From Tannerellaceae bacterium (GTDB taxonomy: Bacteria > Bacteroidota > Bacteroidia > Bacteroidales > Tannerellaceae), in contig JAISMW010000037.1 in the NCBI GenBank assembly GCA_031276545.1, positions 1 through 53,436 on the forward strand: 53,436 nt of DNA, in the 5' to 3' direction. A model generated the notes under the pieces. That model was not told the DNA's origin and made no database searches. It was given only the letters and a program-made list of their open reading frames with translations. Below are positions 39,027-48,772 of the stretch, in pieces (the first letter of the stretch is position 1; every line of letters starts with the position of its first letter). The translations under genes were made by a program, and so were the position numbers.

Positions 39027-42000
39027 TCCGGTTTTTTATCAGCATATATACTTATTTCTTATCCCGCAGGAGATGGCTGGCAGGTTCGCTGTTTCTGTTG
39101 ATAGCAGCCGGTTTCCTGTCCGTATCGCACCTGAAGTATAAAGAAGACATTGGGGAGTTTCTTCCGGACAAGGAAGCAAATGCGCACATAAACCGCCTGT
39201 ACCGGCACATCAGCCGTTCGAGTCGCTTAATCGTTAATTTTTCGGTGAAGGACACAACGGCCGGGAACGATGAGGAACGTATCATGGAAGCAATAGACCG
39301 GTTTACGCTTTTCTTGCAGGAGGAGGACAGCCTGTGTATGATTCCCGAAATCATCTCGCAGATAGATGAGAGCCGGATGTTTGAAGTCGCCGGCTTTATC
39401 CGGCAGAACATTCCTTATTTCCTGACGGAAGCCGATTACGCCCGGTTAGACAGTATAACGGCTTCCGAAACAGCTGTAGCCTCCCTGCTGGAAGAAAACA
39501 AACGTTTGCTGATGCTTCCTTCGGGCGGGCTGATGCAGGCACAGATACCGGCCGATCCCCTGCACCTCTTTACTCCGGTACTGGAAAAGCTAAAGGATTT
39601 TCAGGCCGGTAGTCAGGAAGAAATAAACGGAGGATACCTTTTCTCTCACACGAATGGCCGCACGAAAGGACGGGTGCTGATTACATCGCCTTACGGAGTG
39701 AGCGAAACAGCTCAAAACGCCGCCCTTTTACAGATGATAGACCGGGCTATTGAACGAACCGCAGCGCTTTCTCCGGACATGCACATTCGCTGTTTCGGAG
39801 CGCCTGCCATTGCGGTAACGAATGCGAATCAGATAAAAAAAGACAGCTTGCTGGCCATCTCCCTTTCCGTGGTGCTCATTCTTGCGCTATTGATTTATTT
39901 CTTCCGCAATCTGCGCAATATAGGGCTTATTTTCCTTTCTGTCTCCTTCGGATGGCTGTTTGCCCTGGCGTGGTTGACCCTTTTCAAAGACAGCATTTCG
40001 GTTATTGCCATAGGGATTGGTTCGATATTTATCGGGATTGCGATTAATTATCCGCTTCATCTGGTTGATCACATCCGACATCAACCCCATATCCGGCAAG
40101 CGCTGAAGGAAATCATTCCTCCCCTGTTAATCGGGAATATTACCACTGCAGGCGCCTTCCTGAGTCTGGTATTTATACCTTCGGATGCCATGCGCGATCT
40201 GGGCTGGTTCGGTTCGTTGCTTCTGGCAGGTACCATCCTGTTTGTGCTGGTTTATTTACCCCACATGGTTAAGGCCGGACATCCCGGGGCGGATCCGTAC
40301 AGCAAACTTCCTTTGTCCCGCTGGGCTTCGTTTGCCCCGGATGAAAAGAAATGGGTGGTATGGCCGGTTTTGCTGCTGACGGTTTGTTTTGCCTATTTTG
40401 CCCGGTTCACCACGTTCGAACCGGATATGAACCGTATCAATTATATGACGCCACAGCAGCGTGAAGACATGCACGATATGATGCAATCGCTCGAACGTAC
40501 CGGCCGGGACGTGGTTTACTTTATATCCGAAGGAGCCTCCACCGGTGAGGCTCTGGCCGTATACGAACAGAATACTGCTCTGCTTGACTCTCTGAAACGA
40601 ACCGGACTTATTGAAAGTATCTCCGGGACAGGCGTCTTTCTGGCCTCTCCGGAAGAACAGCAAAAACGCATCCGGCGTTGGGAGGACTTCTGGAAACCGC
40701 GGCGTGAAGCTTTGTTGCAGCAAATAGAAACGGCCGCTCTCGCCGGGGGATTCAGGCCGGGAGCGTTTGAGCCTTTCTCCCGCTTATTATACGCCGGCTT
40801 TGAACCTCGCGACGAAGCGTATTTCGCCCCTCTCACTACGCTTCTGGCTGATAATTATCTGATACGCGACAGTGTGGAAAACCGCTATACAGTCATCCAT
40901 CTCCTGTATTGCGATAAGGAGAGAACTTCCGAATTAACGGAGGCGCTCCGGCAATCTTCGGCCGGGGCTTTCCCGTTCGATTCCCGCAATATCGGGCAGC
41001 GGGTGGTCGATTCGCTATCGGACAACTTCAATTATGTGCTTTATGTATGCGGGTTTATCGTATTTATCTTCCTCACCATCTCATTCGGACGGCTGGAATT
41101 GAGTCTGCTGGCATTCCTTCCCTTAGCCGTCAGTTGGATATGGATTCTGGGAATTATGCAATTGGGGGATATGCGATTTAATATCGTCAACATCATCCTG
41201 GCTACCTTTATATTTGGGCAGGGCGACGATTACACCATCTTCATCACCGAAGGTTTGATGTACGAATATGCTTACCGCCGGAAAATGCTGAACTCGTACA
41301 AGAACAGCATTGTCCTGTCGGCGCTCATTATGTTTACCGGCATCGGCACGCTGATTTTTGCCCGACATCCGGCCTTGAGATCCCTGGCGGAGGTTACGAT
41401 TGTCGGAATGTTTTCGGTGGTGCTGATTGCCTATATTATCCCGCCGCTTTTGTTTCATTGGTTTACGAAGACAAAGACGGGATTCCGCAAAGTGCCCGTT
41501 ACGTTGAAGCGGCTCCTCTTTTCCCTGTATTCCTTCCTTTGCTTTCTGCTGGGGAGTTTTGTCATCACCCTGATCGGGTTCTTTCTTTTCGGATTCGGCC
41601 ACAAGCAGGAACGCCGGAAAATGCGCTATCATTCCGTTTTGCGCTGGGTAGCTCACTTTGTCATAAAGCGCATTCCCGGCGTGCGGTTCAGCTATCAAAA
41701 CCTGTCGGGAGAGACGTTCGAAAAACCTGCCGTTATCATCTGCAACCATCAGTCTCACCTGGATTTGATGTGCCTGATGATGCTCACGCCCCGTATGGTG
41801 ATTCTGACGAACGACTGGGTATGGAACAACCCGTTCTATGGAAGGCTTATCAAGTATGCAGACTTTTACCCCGTGTCCAACGGCGTCAGCGCCAGCCTCG
41901 ACAAGCTTTCCGGCAGGGTGCGGCAGGGTTATTCTATCGTGGTATTTCCCGAAGGCACCCGTTCAAACAGCCGGAGCATCCTGCGTTTCCGTCGCGGAGC

Positions 42001-42643
42001 GTTCTATCTGGCCGAGACCCTGCATCTGGACATCCTGCCGGTCTTTATCCACGGCACGGGGCATGTGCTGCCGAAAGAAGATTTTATGCTGAGGGAAGGC
42101 TCCGTTACCGTGCAGGTGCATCCGCGTATACCGGCAGACCATACGGGCTATGGCGCCGGCTATGCTATTCGCTCAAAAAGAATAAGGCAATATTACAGTC
42201 GCACCTTTGCCGCTATTTCGCAGCAGATGGAAACGGCAACCTATTTCAGATGGTTTGTCTTGCATAATTATCTGTACAAAGGGGCGGGCATCGCATACAG
42301 TGTGCGCAGTATCCTGTCGAAAACCCGCTGTTTTGCGGAATGGATTGACTCCTGCCCGTCGGTTTCGTCCGTACTGATTGTAAACAACGGCTATGGGGTA
42401 TTGGGATTTCTTTTTGCCCTGGTGCATACACAGACGCAGGTGACGGCCATCGACCGCGACGCCGACAACGTAGCCCTGGCGCGCAACTGCGCAGGGATTC
42501 CGGACAACCTGACGATCTATGAGGCCTCGGAATTGACGGAAGACGCCGGCACCTTCGACGCTGTATATTTATGGAATCCCGACGAGCTGCAGCGGGAAGC
42601 ATACCGGATGTACAACCCGCAAATTATAGAAACACGTGGATAA
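39023..42643 (+). CDS. MMPL exporter fused to PlsC acyltransferase and Rossmann domain
   Basis: 1206 residues, three parts. Residues 1-840 are an MMPL/RND exporter with about twelve membrane helices and the proton-relay-type IFGQGDDYTIFIT near 731. Residues about 890-1060 form a 1-acylglycerol-3-phosphate acyltransferase with NHQSHLDLM (near 908) and FPEGTRSNS (near 975). The last 100 residues have VLIVNNGYGVLG and VTAIDRDADNVALAR, a methyltransferase-like Rossmann fold that appears shortened. The first two parts together suggest acylation coupled to export of the finished lipid. The third part is unexplained. ATGA overlap at the start. Confidence 0.85.
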   Translation: MIRFFISIYTYFLSRRRWLAGSLFLLIAAGFLSVSHLKYKEDIGEFLPDKEANAHINRLYRHISRSSRLIVNFSVKDTTAGNDEERIMEAIDRFTLFLQEEDSLCMIPEIISQIDESRMFEVAGFIRQNIPYFLTEADYARLDSITASETAVASLLEENKRLLMLPSGGLMQAQIPADPLHLFTPVLEKLKDFQAGSQEEINGGYLFSHTNGRTKGRVLITSPYGVSETAQNAALLQMIDRAIERTAALSPDMHIRCFGAPAIAVTNANQIKKDSLLAISLSVVLILALLIYFFRNLRNIGLIFLSVSFGWLFALAWLTLFKDSISVIAIGIGSIFIGIAINYPLHLVDHIRHQPHIRQALKEIIPPLLIGNITTAGAFLSLVFIPSDAMRDLGWFGSLLLAGTILFVLVYLPHMVKAGHPGADPYSKLPLSRWASFAPDEKKWVVWPVLLLTVCFAYFARFTTFEPDMNRINYMTPQQREDMHDMMQSLERTGRDVVYFISEGASTGEALAVYEQNTALLDSLKRTGLIESISGTGVFLASPEEQQKRIRRWEDFWKPRREALLQQIETAALAGGFRPGAFEPFSRLLYAGFEPRDEAYFAPLTTLLADNYLIRDSVENRYTVIHLLYCDKERTSELTEALRQSSAGAFPFDSRNIGQRVVDSLSDNFNYVLYVCGFIVFIFLTISFGRLELSLLAFLPLAVSWIWILGIMQLGDMRFNIVNIILATFIFGQGDDYTIFITEGLMYEYAYRRKMLNSYKNSIVLSALIMFTGIGTLIFARHPALRSLAEVTIVGMFSVVLIAYIIPPLLFHWFTKTKTGFRKVPVTLKRLLFSLYSFLCFLLGSFVITLIGFFLFGFGHKQERRKMRYHSVLRWVAHFVIKRIPGVRFSYQNLSGETFEKPAVIICNHQSHLDLMCLMMLTPRMVILTNDWVWNNPFYGRLIKYADFYPVSNGVSASLDKLSGRVRQGYSIVVFPEGTRSNSRSILRFRRGAFYLAETLHLDILPVFIHGTGHVLPKEDFMLREGSVTVQVHPRIPADHTGYGAGYAIRSKRIRQYYSRTFAAISQQMETATYFRWFVLHNYLYKGAGIAYSVRSILSKTRCFAEWIDSCPSVSSVLIVNNGYGVLGFLFALVHTQTQVTAIDRDADNVALARNCAGIPDNLTIYEASELTEDAGTFDAVYLWNPDELQREAYRMYNPQIIETRG

Positions 42644-44138
42644 GCATGTCATCATCATAGGAAGCGGTCTGGGCGGATTAACCTGCGGGTATATCCTGGC
42701 AAAAAACGGATACCGCGTAAGTATCCTGGAGAAAAACACCCAGATAGGAGGCTGTCTGCAGACCTTCACCCGTTATGGAATAAAGTACGAAACCGGGATG
42801 CATTACATCGGCAGTATGGAAGAAGGGCAGGTGCTGCACCGGTTCTTCAATTATCTTTCGCTGCTTCCGGACGTGAAGCTGCGCCCGCTGGATGCAAAGG
42901 CCTACGATATCGTTTCCATTGCCGGACAGCGTTTCTCCTTCGCCAACGAAAAGGAAGACTTCATCCATGCCCTGGCACAGCATTTCCCCCGCGAGCGGGA
43001 CAATATACGGCGTTATTACAAAGTTGTAGGCGATGTGGCGAACGATTCTCCCCTGTATTCCTTTCGCTATAAGGATTCGCTGACGCTGCTCAATCCGCAT
43101 TACGTGAAGCACAGCGCCAGTGAATTTATAGACGAAATCACGTCCGACCCTTTGCTCCGGCAGGTACTGGCGGCCAATCTGCCTCTGTACGCCGGCGTCC
43201 GATACAAAACCCCGCTTTATATTCATGCCCTCATCCGCGATTTCTACCACAAAAGCACCTGCCGGATTGTGGGAGGGAGCGACGTCATTGCCGGGTCGCT
43301 GGCGCGCTCCATTCGCTCGATGGGCGGCGAGATTCGCTCCAGGGCTGAAGTATCCGCCATAAACTGCAACGACGTGCGGGCTACAGGCGTGACGCTGAAA
43401 AGCGGAGAAGAAACAACCGGCGATTACATCATCTCGAACATACATCCCCGGCGTACCCTGGACTTGCTCCATACGCCTCTGATTCGCAAATCATACCGCG
43501 ACCGTATTCTCGGACTGAAGAACACGGTATCCAGTTTCACCGTGTACATGCAGTTCAAAAAGGACAGCGTGCCTTATTTCAACTCGAACCTCTACCACTA
43601 CCGTACAGGCGATGTGTGGAACTGTCCGCACTATACGGAGGCCGACTGGCCCCGGAATTTCATGTACATGCACCTCTGTTCCGCCGTCGATCAGCCGTAT
43701 GCCGATGCAGGCATTGTGTTTGCGTATATGGATTTTAAGGATGTAGCCCGCTGGAAAGGGACGCCGGCAGGCCGGAGGGGCGAAGCCTACGAAACATTCA
43801 AGCGGCAAAAGGCCGAACGCCTCCTGGACGAACTGGGAAAACAGATGCCGGATATCCGGCATCGCATCGAACGGTATCATACGTCTACGCCGCTCACCTA
43901 TCTGGACTATACCGGTACGGAGGAAGGCTCGATGTACGGCATCCTGAGGGATTGCACGGAGCCGGTGCAGACGGTCGTTTCGCAGCGTACCCGAATATCG
44001 AACCTGTTTCAGGTGGGGCAGAACATCAATTCGCACGGTATACTGGGAGTGATTATCGGTTCCATTATTACTTCCGGCGAATTTGTAGGCGTCAATACAG
44101 TCATGCAGCAAATAAAAAACGTTTCTCACAATGGATAA
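42636..44138 (+). CDS. CrtI/RetSat-like FAD oxidoreductase 1
   Basis: 500 residues with an N-terminal FAD fold (HVIIIGSGLGGLTCGYILAK, SILEKNTQIGG) and ETGMHYIGSMEEGQVLHRFF, a wording typical of the retinol-saturase branch of the phytoene desaturase family. These enzymes remove or add hydrogen on conjugated chains. In this cluster a polyene chain is the obvious substrate, with saturation or isomerisation as options. The GTG start at 42636 overlaps the previous stop by 8 bases. A sister gene follows directly. Confidence 0.85.
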   Translation: MDKHVIIIGSGLGGLTCGYILAKNGYRVSILEKNTQIGGCLQTFTRYGIKYETGMHYIGSMEEGQVLHRFFNYLSLLPDVKLRPLDAKAYDIVSIAGQRFSFANEKEDFIHALAQHFPRERDNIRRYYKVVGDVANDSPLYSFRYKDSLTLLNPHYVKHSASEFIDEITSDPLLRQVLAANLPLYAGVRYKTPLYIHALIRDFYHKSTCRIVGGSDVIAGSLARSIRSMGGEIRSRAEVSAINCNDVRATGVTLKSGEETTGDYIISNIHPRRTLDLLHTPLIRKSYRDRILGLKNTVSSFTVYMQFKKDSVPYFNSNLYHYRTGDVWNCPHYTEADWPRNFMYMHLCSAVDQPYADAGIVFAYMDFKDVARWKGTPAGRRGEAYETFKRQKAERLLDELGKQMPDIRHRIERYHTSTPLTYLDYTGTEEGSMYGILRDCTEPVQTVVSQRTRISNLFQVGQNINSHGILGVIIGSIITSGEFVGVNTVMQQIKNVSHNG

Positions 44139-45669
44139 GGAATCGGTCATCATCATAGGAGGAGGCATCGGAGGATTATTCTGCGGAGCTATCCTGAGCA
44201 GGGAGGGCTACCGGGTAAAGATCTTTGAAAAGCATACCGCACTGGGAGGCGGACTGCATGAGTTCACGCGCGACGGCGTTTCCTTCGAAACCGGGATGCA
44301 CGTAGTGGGAGCTTTCGCGCCCGGCCAGGTACTGCACCGGATTTGTTCTTACCTGGGGGTGATGCACAGGCTGTGCGTCCTGCCCGAAGACGAAGACTGT
44401 TTTGAACTCTTCCATATCGCTTCCGACCGGAAAAAATACCGTATGCCCAGGGGATTCGACGCCTTTATCGAAAGGATCGGCGCCGAGTTCCCCGAAGAAC
44501 GGGAGCACGTTGCGCAGTACCTGCACGCCCTGTACCGGATATGCGACGAGGTGAAGCTGTACAACCTCGAAAAGACGGACGCCTCTTTTCAGGAGTATTC
44601 CGGAAGGTTTATGACCAGCGTGGGGGATTTCATCGATTCCTTTACCTCCAATCCGCGCCTGCGCTTCGTGCTGGCCTTCTGCAACCCGCTCTATGCCGGC
44701 AGCCGGTATCAGACGCCGGTGTATATCCACGCCCTGATTAGCAAACTGTATATCGAAGGCGCCGCCCGCCTGGTGGGAGGAAGCCGACAACTGGCCGACG
44801 GGCTGGTGGAACAAATACGCCGGCACGGAGGAGAGGTCTACGCCCGCAGAGGCATAACCCGCATCGAAATAACCGGAGACAGGATAGCCTGTGTCACCGC
44901 GGCCGACGGCACACAGCACCGTGCCGACCGGTATATTTCCTCCATCCATCCCTCTTCCCTCTTCCGCCTGCTCGATACATCCAAGCTGCAGCGCTCCTAC
45001 CGCGAGCGTATCGATACGATACCGAACACCTATTCGGTCTTCACGATGTACATCGTGTTCAAACCCGGCACGTTTCCTTTCTTTAATTACACCTACTACT
45101 ACCAGGATGATTACCGGGACACCTGGGAACACGATGTCTATACCGAGGAATCCTGGCCCAGGGGACTGATGTTCATCACGCCGCCGGCCACCATGCACGA
45201 CGTATATGCCGAAAAGATGATCGTGAACTGCATCATGAACTACGAAACCGTCAAACCCTGGGAGCATACCGTGTCGGGCAAGCGGGGCGAAGCCTACGAG
45301 GCCTTCAAGCGACGCTGCGAACAGCGCATCCTGGACAAGCTGCAGGAAGTGTATCCGCAGATTCGTTCCTGCATCCGCAGCCGGTACAGCTCCACCCCTT
45401 TGACCATACGCGATTACTGCAACCAAAAAGAAGGCGCCCTCTATGGCGTGGCAAAAGACTGCCGGCATATCGAACGTTCGCATATCCCGATACGCACCAA
45501 GCTGAAGAACCTCCTGCTGACGGGGCAGAACATCAAACTGCACGGCATCCTCGGCGTCCCGCTCACGGCCATTCTGACCTGCGCCGAACTGGTGGGACTG
45601 GATTATCTGCTGGATAAAATAAACGCAGACGGCACAGCGCAACATGTCACCAATGAAACACATACATAA
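44131..45669 (+). CDS. CrtI/RetSat-like FAD oxidoreductase 2
   Basis: 512 residues, a paralogue of the previous gene along its whole length: VIIIGGGIGGLFCGAILSRE, IFEKHTALGGG, ETGMHVVGAFAPGQVLHRIC, and a shared tail (GQNIKLHGILGVPL versus GQNINSHGILGVII). An 8-bp overlap joins them, so the pair may be subunits or act in turn on the same chain. Both have a complete GxGxxG site. The stop TAA directly abuts the next ATG. Confidence 0.85.
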   Translation: MDKESVIIIGGGIGGLFCGAILSREGYRVKIFEKHTALGGGLHEFTRDGVSFETGMHVVGAFAPGQVLHRICSYLGVMHRLCVLPEDEDCFELFHIASDRKKYRMPRGFDAFIERIGAEFPEEREHVAQYLHALYRICDEVKLYNLEKTDASFQEYSGRFMTSVGDFIDSFTSNPRLRFVLAFCNPLYAGSRYQTPVYIHALISKLYIEGAARLVGGSRQLADGLVEQIRRHGGEVYARRGITRIEITGDRIACVTAADGTQHRADRYISSIHPSSLFRLLDTSKLQRSYRERIDTIPNTYSVFTMYIVFKPGTFPFFNYTYYYQDDYRDTWEHDVYTEESWPRGLMFITPPATMHDVYAEKMIVNCIMNYETVKPWEHTVSGKRGEAYEAFKRRCEQRILDKLQEVYPQIRSCIRSRYSSTPLTIRDYCNQKEGALYGVAKDCRHIERSHIPIRTKLKNLLLTGQNIKLHGILGVPLTAILTCAELVGLDYLLDKINADGTAQHVTNETHT

Positions 45670-46962
45670 ATGAAACTGAAACTGATTTACCCACGGTGGG
45701 AAAAACTGAAAGGGCAAACCACCTTCAACCTCCCCCCGCACGGCCCGGTGGCCTTCGCCGCCGCCCTGCCGGACTACGTAGACGTCTCCTTTACCGACGA
45801 GAATGTAGAAGCCATCGACTTCGACGAACCAACAGACCTCGTGGCCATCTCCATGATGCTGAGCACGCAGGTGAAGCGGGGATGGACCATCGCCACAGAG
45901 TTCAGGAAGCGGGGCAGGCAGGTACTTTTCGGAGGAATCTCCACCATGCTCCACGCCGAAGAAACCCTGCCGTATGCCGACGCCGTCTTCCTGGGAGAAG
46001 CCGAAGGATACATGGAGCAGGTGCTCGACGACTGGCGCAAAGGAGAACTGAAGAAAGTCTACAACTACATGATGCGGCAGCCTCCCGTCGAAGCCATAGG
46101 ACCGGCACGCCGGGACTTGTACAAACGCGAACTGTACAACCACAAGGGAGTACAGATGGTCGATCTCTTCCATGCTTCGCGCGGATGCAAGTATAGCTGT
46201 TATCCCTGTGCCGTATCCTACCTCGGAGGGAGAATCTTCCGCCCAAGGCCAATGGACAGGGTGATAGAAGAACTGAACACCATCGACAACAACCGCCTCT
46301 TTATCGTGGACAACTCCCTGGCACAAAACAAAGAGTGGGAAATGGAACTCTTCCGGGAAATGATCCCCTTCAAAAAGAAGTGGATCAGCCATACCATCGA
46401 AGACGACCCCAAGGTGCTCGACCTCGCGGCACAAGCCGGAGCCTGGTACGTCTACCAAGCCGTATACGACACCTCCGACTACATCCGCGAACGCGTACGA
46501 CGCTATCACGACCACGGCATCGGAGTGGAAGGAACCATCCTGCTGGGACTCGACAGTCAGACGGAAGACGACATCAAACGCCTCATCGACTTCCTGCTCG
46601 AAATAGACCTCGACCTGGCCGAGTTCACCGTCATGACGCCCTTCCCCCACACCAAAGGATACGACGACCTCCTGAGGCAGGGACGCATCTTCGATTTCGA
46701 CTGGGACCATTACAATGCCGGCCAGGTAGTCTTCCATCCCCGGCACCTCAGTTGCGAACGCCTCCAGGAACTCTACCACTACGCCTGGGAATCCTTCTAT
46801 CGCGAAGAATCGCAGGAAGCGCGCATGTTCCGACTCTTCTGCCGCGTGGCGCTCCGCGAAATGAACGAAGGCACCTACCGCCCGCGCAACCGCGCCCTGG
46901 CACGCAAATCCTTCGGAAAAGACGTCGTGCGGACAGGACTCAAACAAACCCTCGAAAACTGA
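45670..46962 (+). CDS. B12-binding-type radical SAM enzyme
   Basis: 430 residues. An N-terminal cobalamin-binding-like Rossmann domain (VSFTDENVEAIDFDEPTDLV, GRQVLFGGISTMLHAEETLP) precedes a radical SAM domain with Cys 173, 177 and 180 in CKYSCYPC. The DxHxxG cobalamin ligand motif is not seen, as in many class B relatives. Such enzymes place methyl groups on unreactive carbons or close rings. It is the first of four genes written mostly with C-ending codons and abuts the flavoprotein gene. The reaction in this cluster is unknown; the aryl head or the polyene could be the target. Confidence 0.85.
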   Translation: MKLKLIYPRWEKLKGQTTFNLPPHGPVAFAAALPDYVDVSFTDENVEAIDFDEPTDLVAISMMLSTQVKRGWTIATEFRKRGRQVLFGGISTMLHAEETLPYADAVFLGEAEGYMEQVLDDWRKGELKKVYNYMMRQPPVEAIGPARRDLYKRELYNHKGVQMVDLFHASRGCKYSCYPCAVSYLGGRIFRPRPMDRVIEELNTIDNNRLFIVDNSLAQNKEWEMELFREMIPFKKKWISHTIEDDPKVLDLAAQAGAWYVYQAVYDTSDYIRERVRRYHDHGIGVEGTILLGLDSQTEDDIKRLIDFLLEIDLDLAEFTVMTPFPHTKGYDDLLRQGRIFDFDWDHYNAGQVVFHPRHLSCERLQELYHYAWESFYREESQEARMFRLFCRVALREMNEGTYRPRNRALARKSFGKDVVRTGLKQTLEN

Positions 46963-46967
46963 AGCCC

Positions 46968-47363
46968 ATGCAACTGCCGGAACATTATTACGACGAGATA
47001 TTCCCCTTCAGCGGAGCCTGGGGAATGCCCTCCCGGTGCGGCCTGAAAATCATCCGGAAAGCAGGCAAATCCTACGTGATCGTCACCGAACTCTATCAAG
47101 ACAATCCGGGCGACTCGGTTACTTCCGCCGGACGCCTGCTGGCCGAACAGATCTGCCGGGCCAAAGGCCTTCACCCCGAAGACGTCGTCTACCTGGAGTG
47201 CAATCCGGGAATGAACTCCAAACTCTCCTTCTACGACGAAGAATATTACGAAGTGAACTTCAGCAACCCCCGTCAGGCCACCTACCGGCTGCTTTCCCAA
47301 GAAGAAGCAGACGAACTGTTCGACCGGCCGGAACGGGCGCCGGTAAAACAGAAAGCCACCTGA
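46968..47363 (+). CDS. conserved-looking protein of unknown function
   Basis: 131 residues from the ATG at 46968, five bases after the radical SAM stop. I do not recognise it. It is soluble and acidic, with GMPSRCGLKIIRKAGKSYVI, VTELYQDNPGDSVTSAGRLL and VVYLECNPGMNSKLSFYDEE. Tight spacing behind the radical SAM enzyme suggests a partner or a helper to it. The frame is open far upstream, but that part overlaps the previous gene in another frame. Confidence 0.65.
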   Translation: MQLPEHYYDEIFPFSGAWGMPSRCGLKIIRKAGKSYVIVTELYQDNPGDSVTSAGRLLAEQICRAKGLHPEDVVYLECNPGMNSKLSFYDEEYYEVNFSNPRQATYRLLSQEEADELFDRPERAPVKQKAT

Positions 47364-47365
47364 GG

Positions 47366-47411
47366 CGTATAAGCGTTGATACGAGTGACGTATAAGCGTT
47401 AATACGAGTGA
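47366..47411. repeat. 23-bp tandem duplication before the ligase gene
   Basis: CGTATAAGCGTTGATACGAG and three more bases (47366-47388) repeat at 47389-47411 with one change. Each copy has CGTAT and ATACG arms eight bases apart, like a small operator. It lies in the only larger gap (95 bp) late in the cluster; no TAnnTTTG box was found next to it. Confidence 0.75.
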
Positions 47412-47458
47412 CGTAGATTAGAAACACAAACCGGCTGTAAAGCCAAACAATTGATTAT

Positions 47459-48772
47459 ATGAAAGATGCAGAAATAGAATACAAACCGAAAGAGGAAATA
47501 AAACGTTTCCAGGAGCAACGCCTGCAAGAAGCGCTCCATTACCTCCAGCTCCATTCGCCCTTCTACCGGCGGATGTTCGATGCGCACAGCATCCCCATAG
47601 AGCAAATCCGCCGGCTCGAAGACCTGAGCCGGATCCCCTTCACCGGCAAGCAAGATTTGCAGCAGTACAACCGCGACTTCCTCTGCGTACCCGAAGAACA
47701 GATCATCGACTACGTCACCACCTCCGGAACCCTCGGCGACCCCGTCACCTTCGCGCTGACCGAAGCCGACCTCAAACGGCTTGCCTACAACGAAAAAATA
47801 TCCTTCCGCTGTGCCGGCGTACAGCCGGGAGACATCGTGCAGCTCATGACAACAATCGACAAACGCTTCATGGCCGGACTGGCCTACTTCCTCGGACTGC
47901 GCGAACTCGGCGCCGGCATCATCCGCGTAGGAAACGGCATACCGGAGCTTCAGTGGGACACCATCCGGCGAATGAAGCCCAACACCCTCGTATGCGTACC
48001 CTCCTTCATCCTGCATATCATCAAATACGCCGAAGAGCACGGCGTCAACTACCGCAACTCCAGCGTGAAGAAAATCGTCTGCATCGGGGAAAACCTGCGC
48101 GAACAAGACTTCTCGCTCAACCTCCTGGGACAGCGCATCCGCGAAAAATGGAACCTCGACCTCTACTCCACCTACGCCTCCACCGAAATGTCCACCACCT
48201 TCACCGAATGTGCCTGCGCCTGCGGAGGACATCACCATCCGGAACTGATCATCTGCGAACTGATCGACGAACACGGACAAACGCTCCGCGACGGAAGCGT
48301 AGGCGAACTCGTAGTCACCACCCTCGGCGTAGAAGCCATGCCCCTGCTTCGCTTCCGGACAGGCGACCTGGTCTGCCTGCACACCGAACCCTGCAACTGC
48401 GGACGAACCTCCATGCGCGTAAGTCCCCTGATGGGACGTACCGGCCACATGATAAAATACAAAGGCACCACGCTCTATCCCCCGGCCATCTTCGACGTGC
48501 TCGACCATACGCTCTACGTAGAAAACTATGTAGTGGAAGTAGACTCCGACCGCAACGGCAACGACAGCGTATCCGTCCGCATCGGCCTGCGACGCGCCGC
48601 ACCGGAAGGCTTCGACGCCGTGAAAGACCTCAAAGACCGCTTCCGTGCCCGCATCCGCGTAGCTCCGGACATCCGCCTGTGCCCGGCCGAAGAAATACAA
48701 GCCGTCAACTTCCCCGGCATAAGCCGCAAACCGGTAAAATTTATAGACAACCGCAAAAAAAGAACACCATGA
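47459..48772 (+). CDS. phenylacetate-CoA ligase-like adenylating enzyme
   Basis: 437 residues of the ANL superfamily, PaaK branch: the ATP loop VTTSGTLGDP (87-95 region), YSTYASTEMSTTF, the aryl-side LLRFRTGDLV and a C-terminal lid with GISRKPVKFID. It would activate an aromatic acid as adenylate and load it on CoA or ACP, giving the aryl starter. A HHHPELI and CNCGRTS segment with Cys pairs is seen between, as in PaaK relatives with a zinc-like knuckle. It is preceded by the 23-bp duplication and overlaps the next gene by ATGA. Confidence 0.87.
   Translation: MKDAEIEYKPKEEIKRFQEQRLQEALHYLQLHSPFYRRMFDAHSIPIEQIRRLEDLSRIPFTGKQDLQQYNRDFLCVPEEQIIDYVTTSGTLGDPVTFALTEADLKRLAYNEKISFRCAGVQPGDIVQLMTTIDKRFMAGLAYFLGLRELGAGIIRVGNGIPELQWDTIRRMKPNTLVCVPSFILHIIKYAEEHGVNYRNSSVKKIVCIGENLREQDFSLNLLGQRIREKWNLDLYSTYASTEMSTTFTECACACGGHHHPELIICELIDEHGQTLRDGSVGELVVTTLGVEAMPLLRFRTGDLVCLHTEPCNCGRTSMRVSPLMGRTGHMIKYKGTTLYPPAIFDVLDHTLYVENYVVEVDSDRNGNDSVSVRIGLRRAAPEGFDAVKDLKDRFRARIRVAPDIRLCPAEEIQAVNFPGISRKPVKFIDNRKKRTP

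Noticed and set aside
44176..46947. 923-codon open frame on the minus strand
   Set aside because: It runs antisense through the second flavoprotein and radical SAM genes, which have clear motifs. Long antisense frames are expected where codons end mostly in C.
47399..48700. 433-codon open frame on the minus strand
   Set aside because: Antisense to the PaaK-like ligase; the translation has no family resemblance and is rich in Val/Gly/Ala of shadow type.
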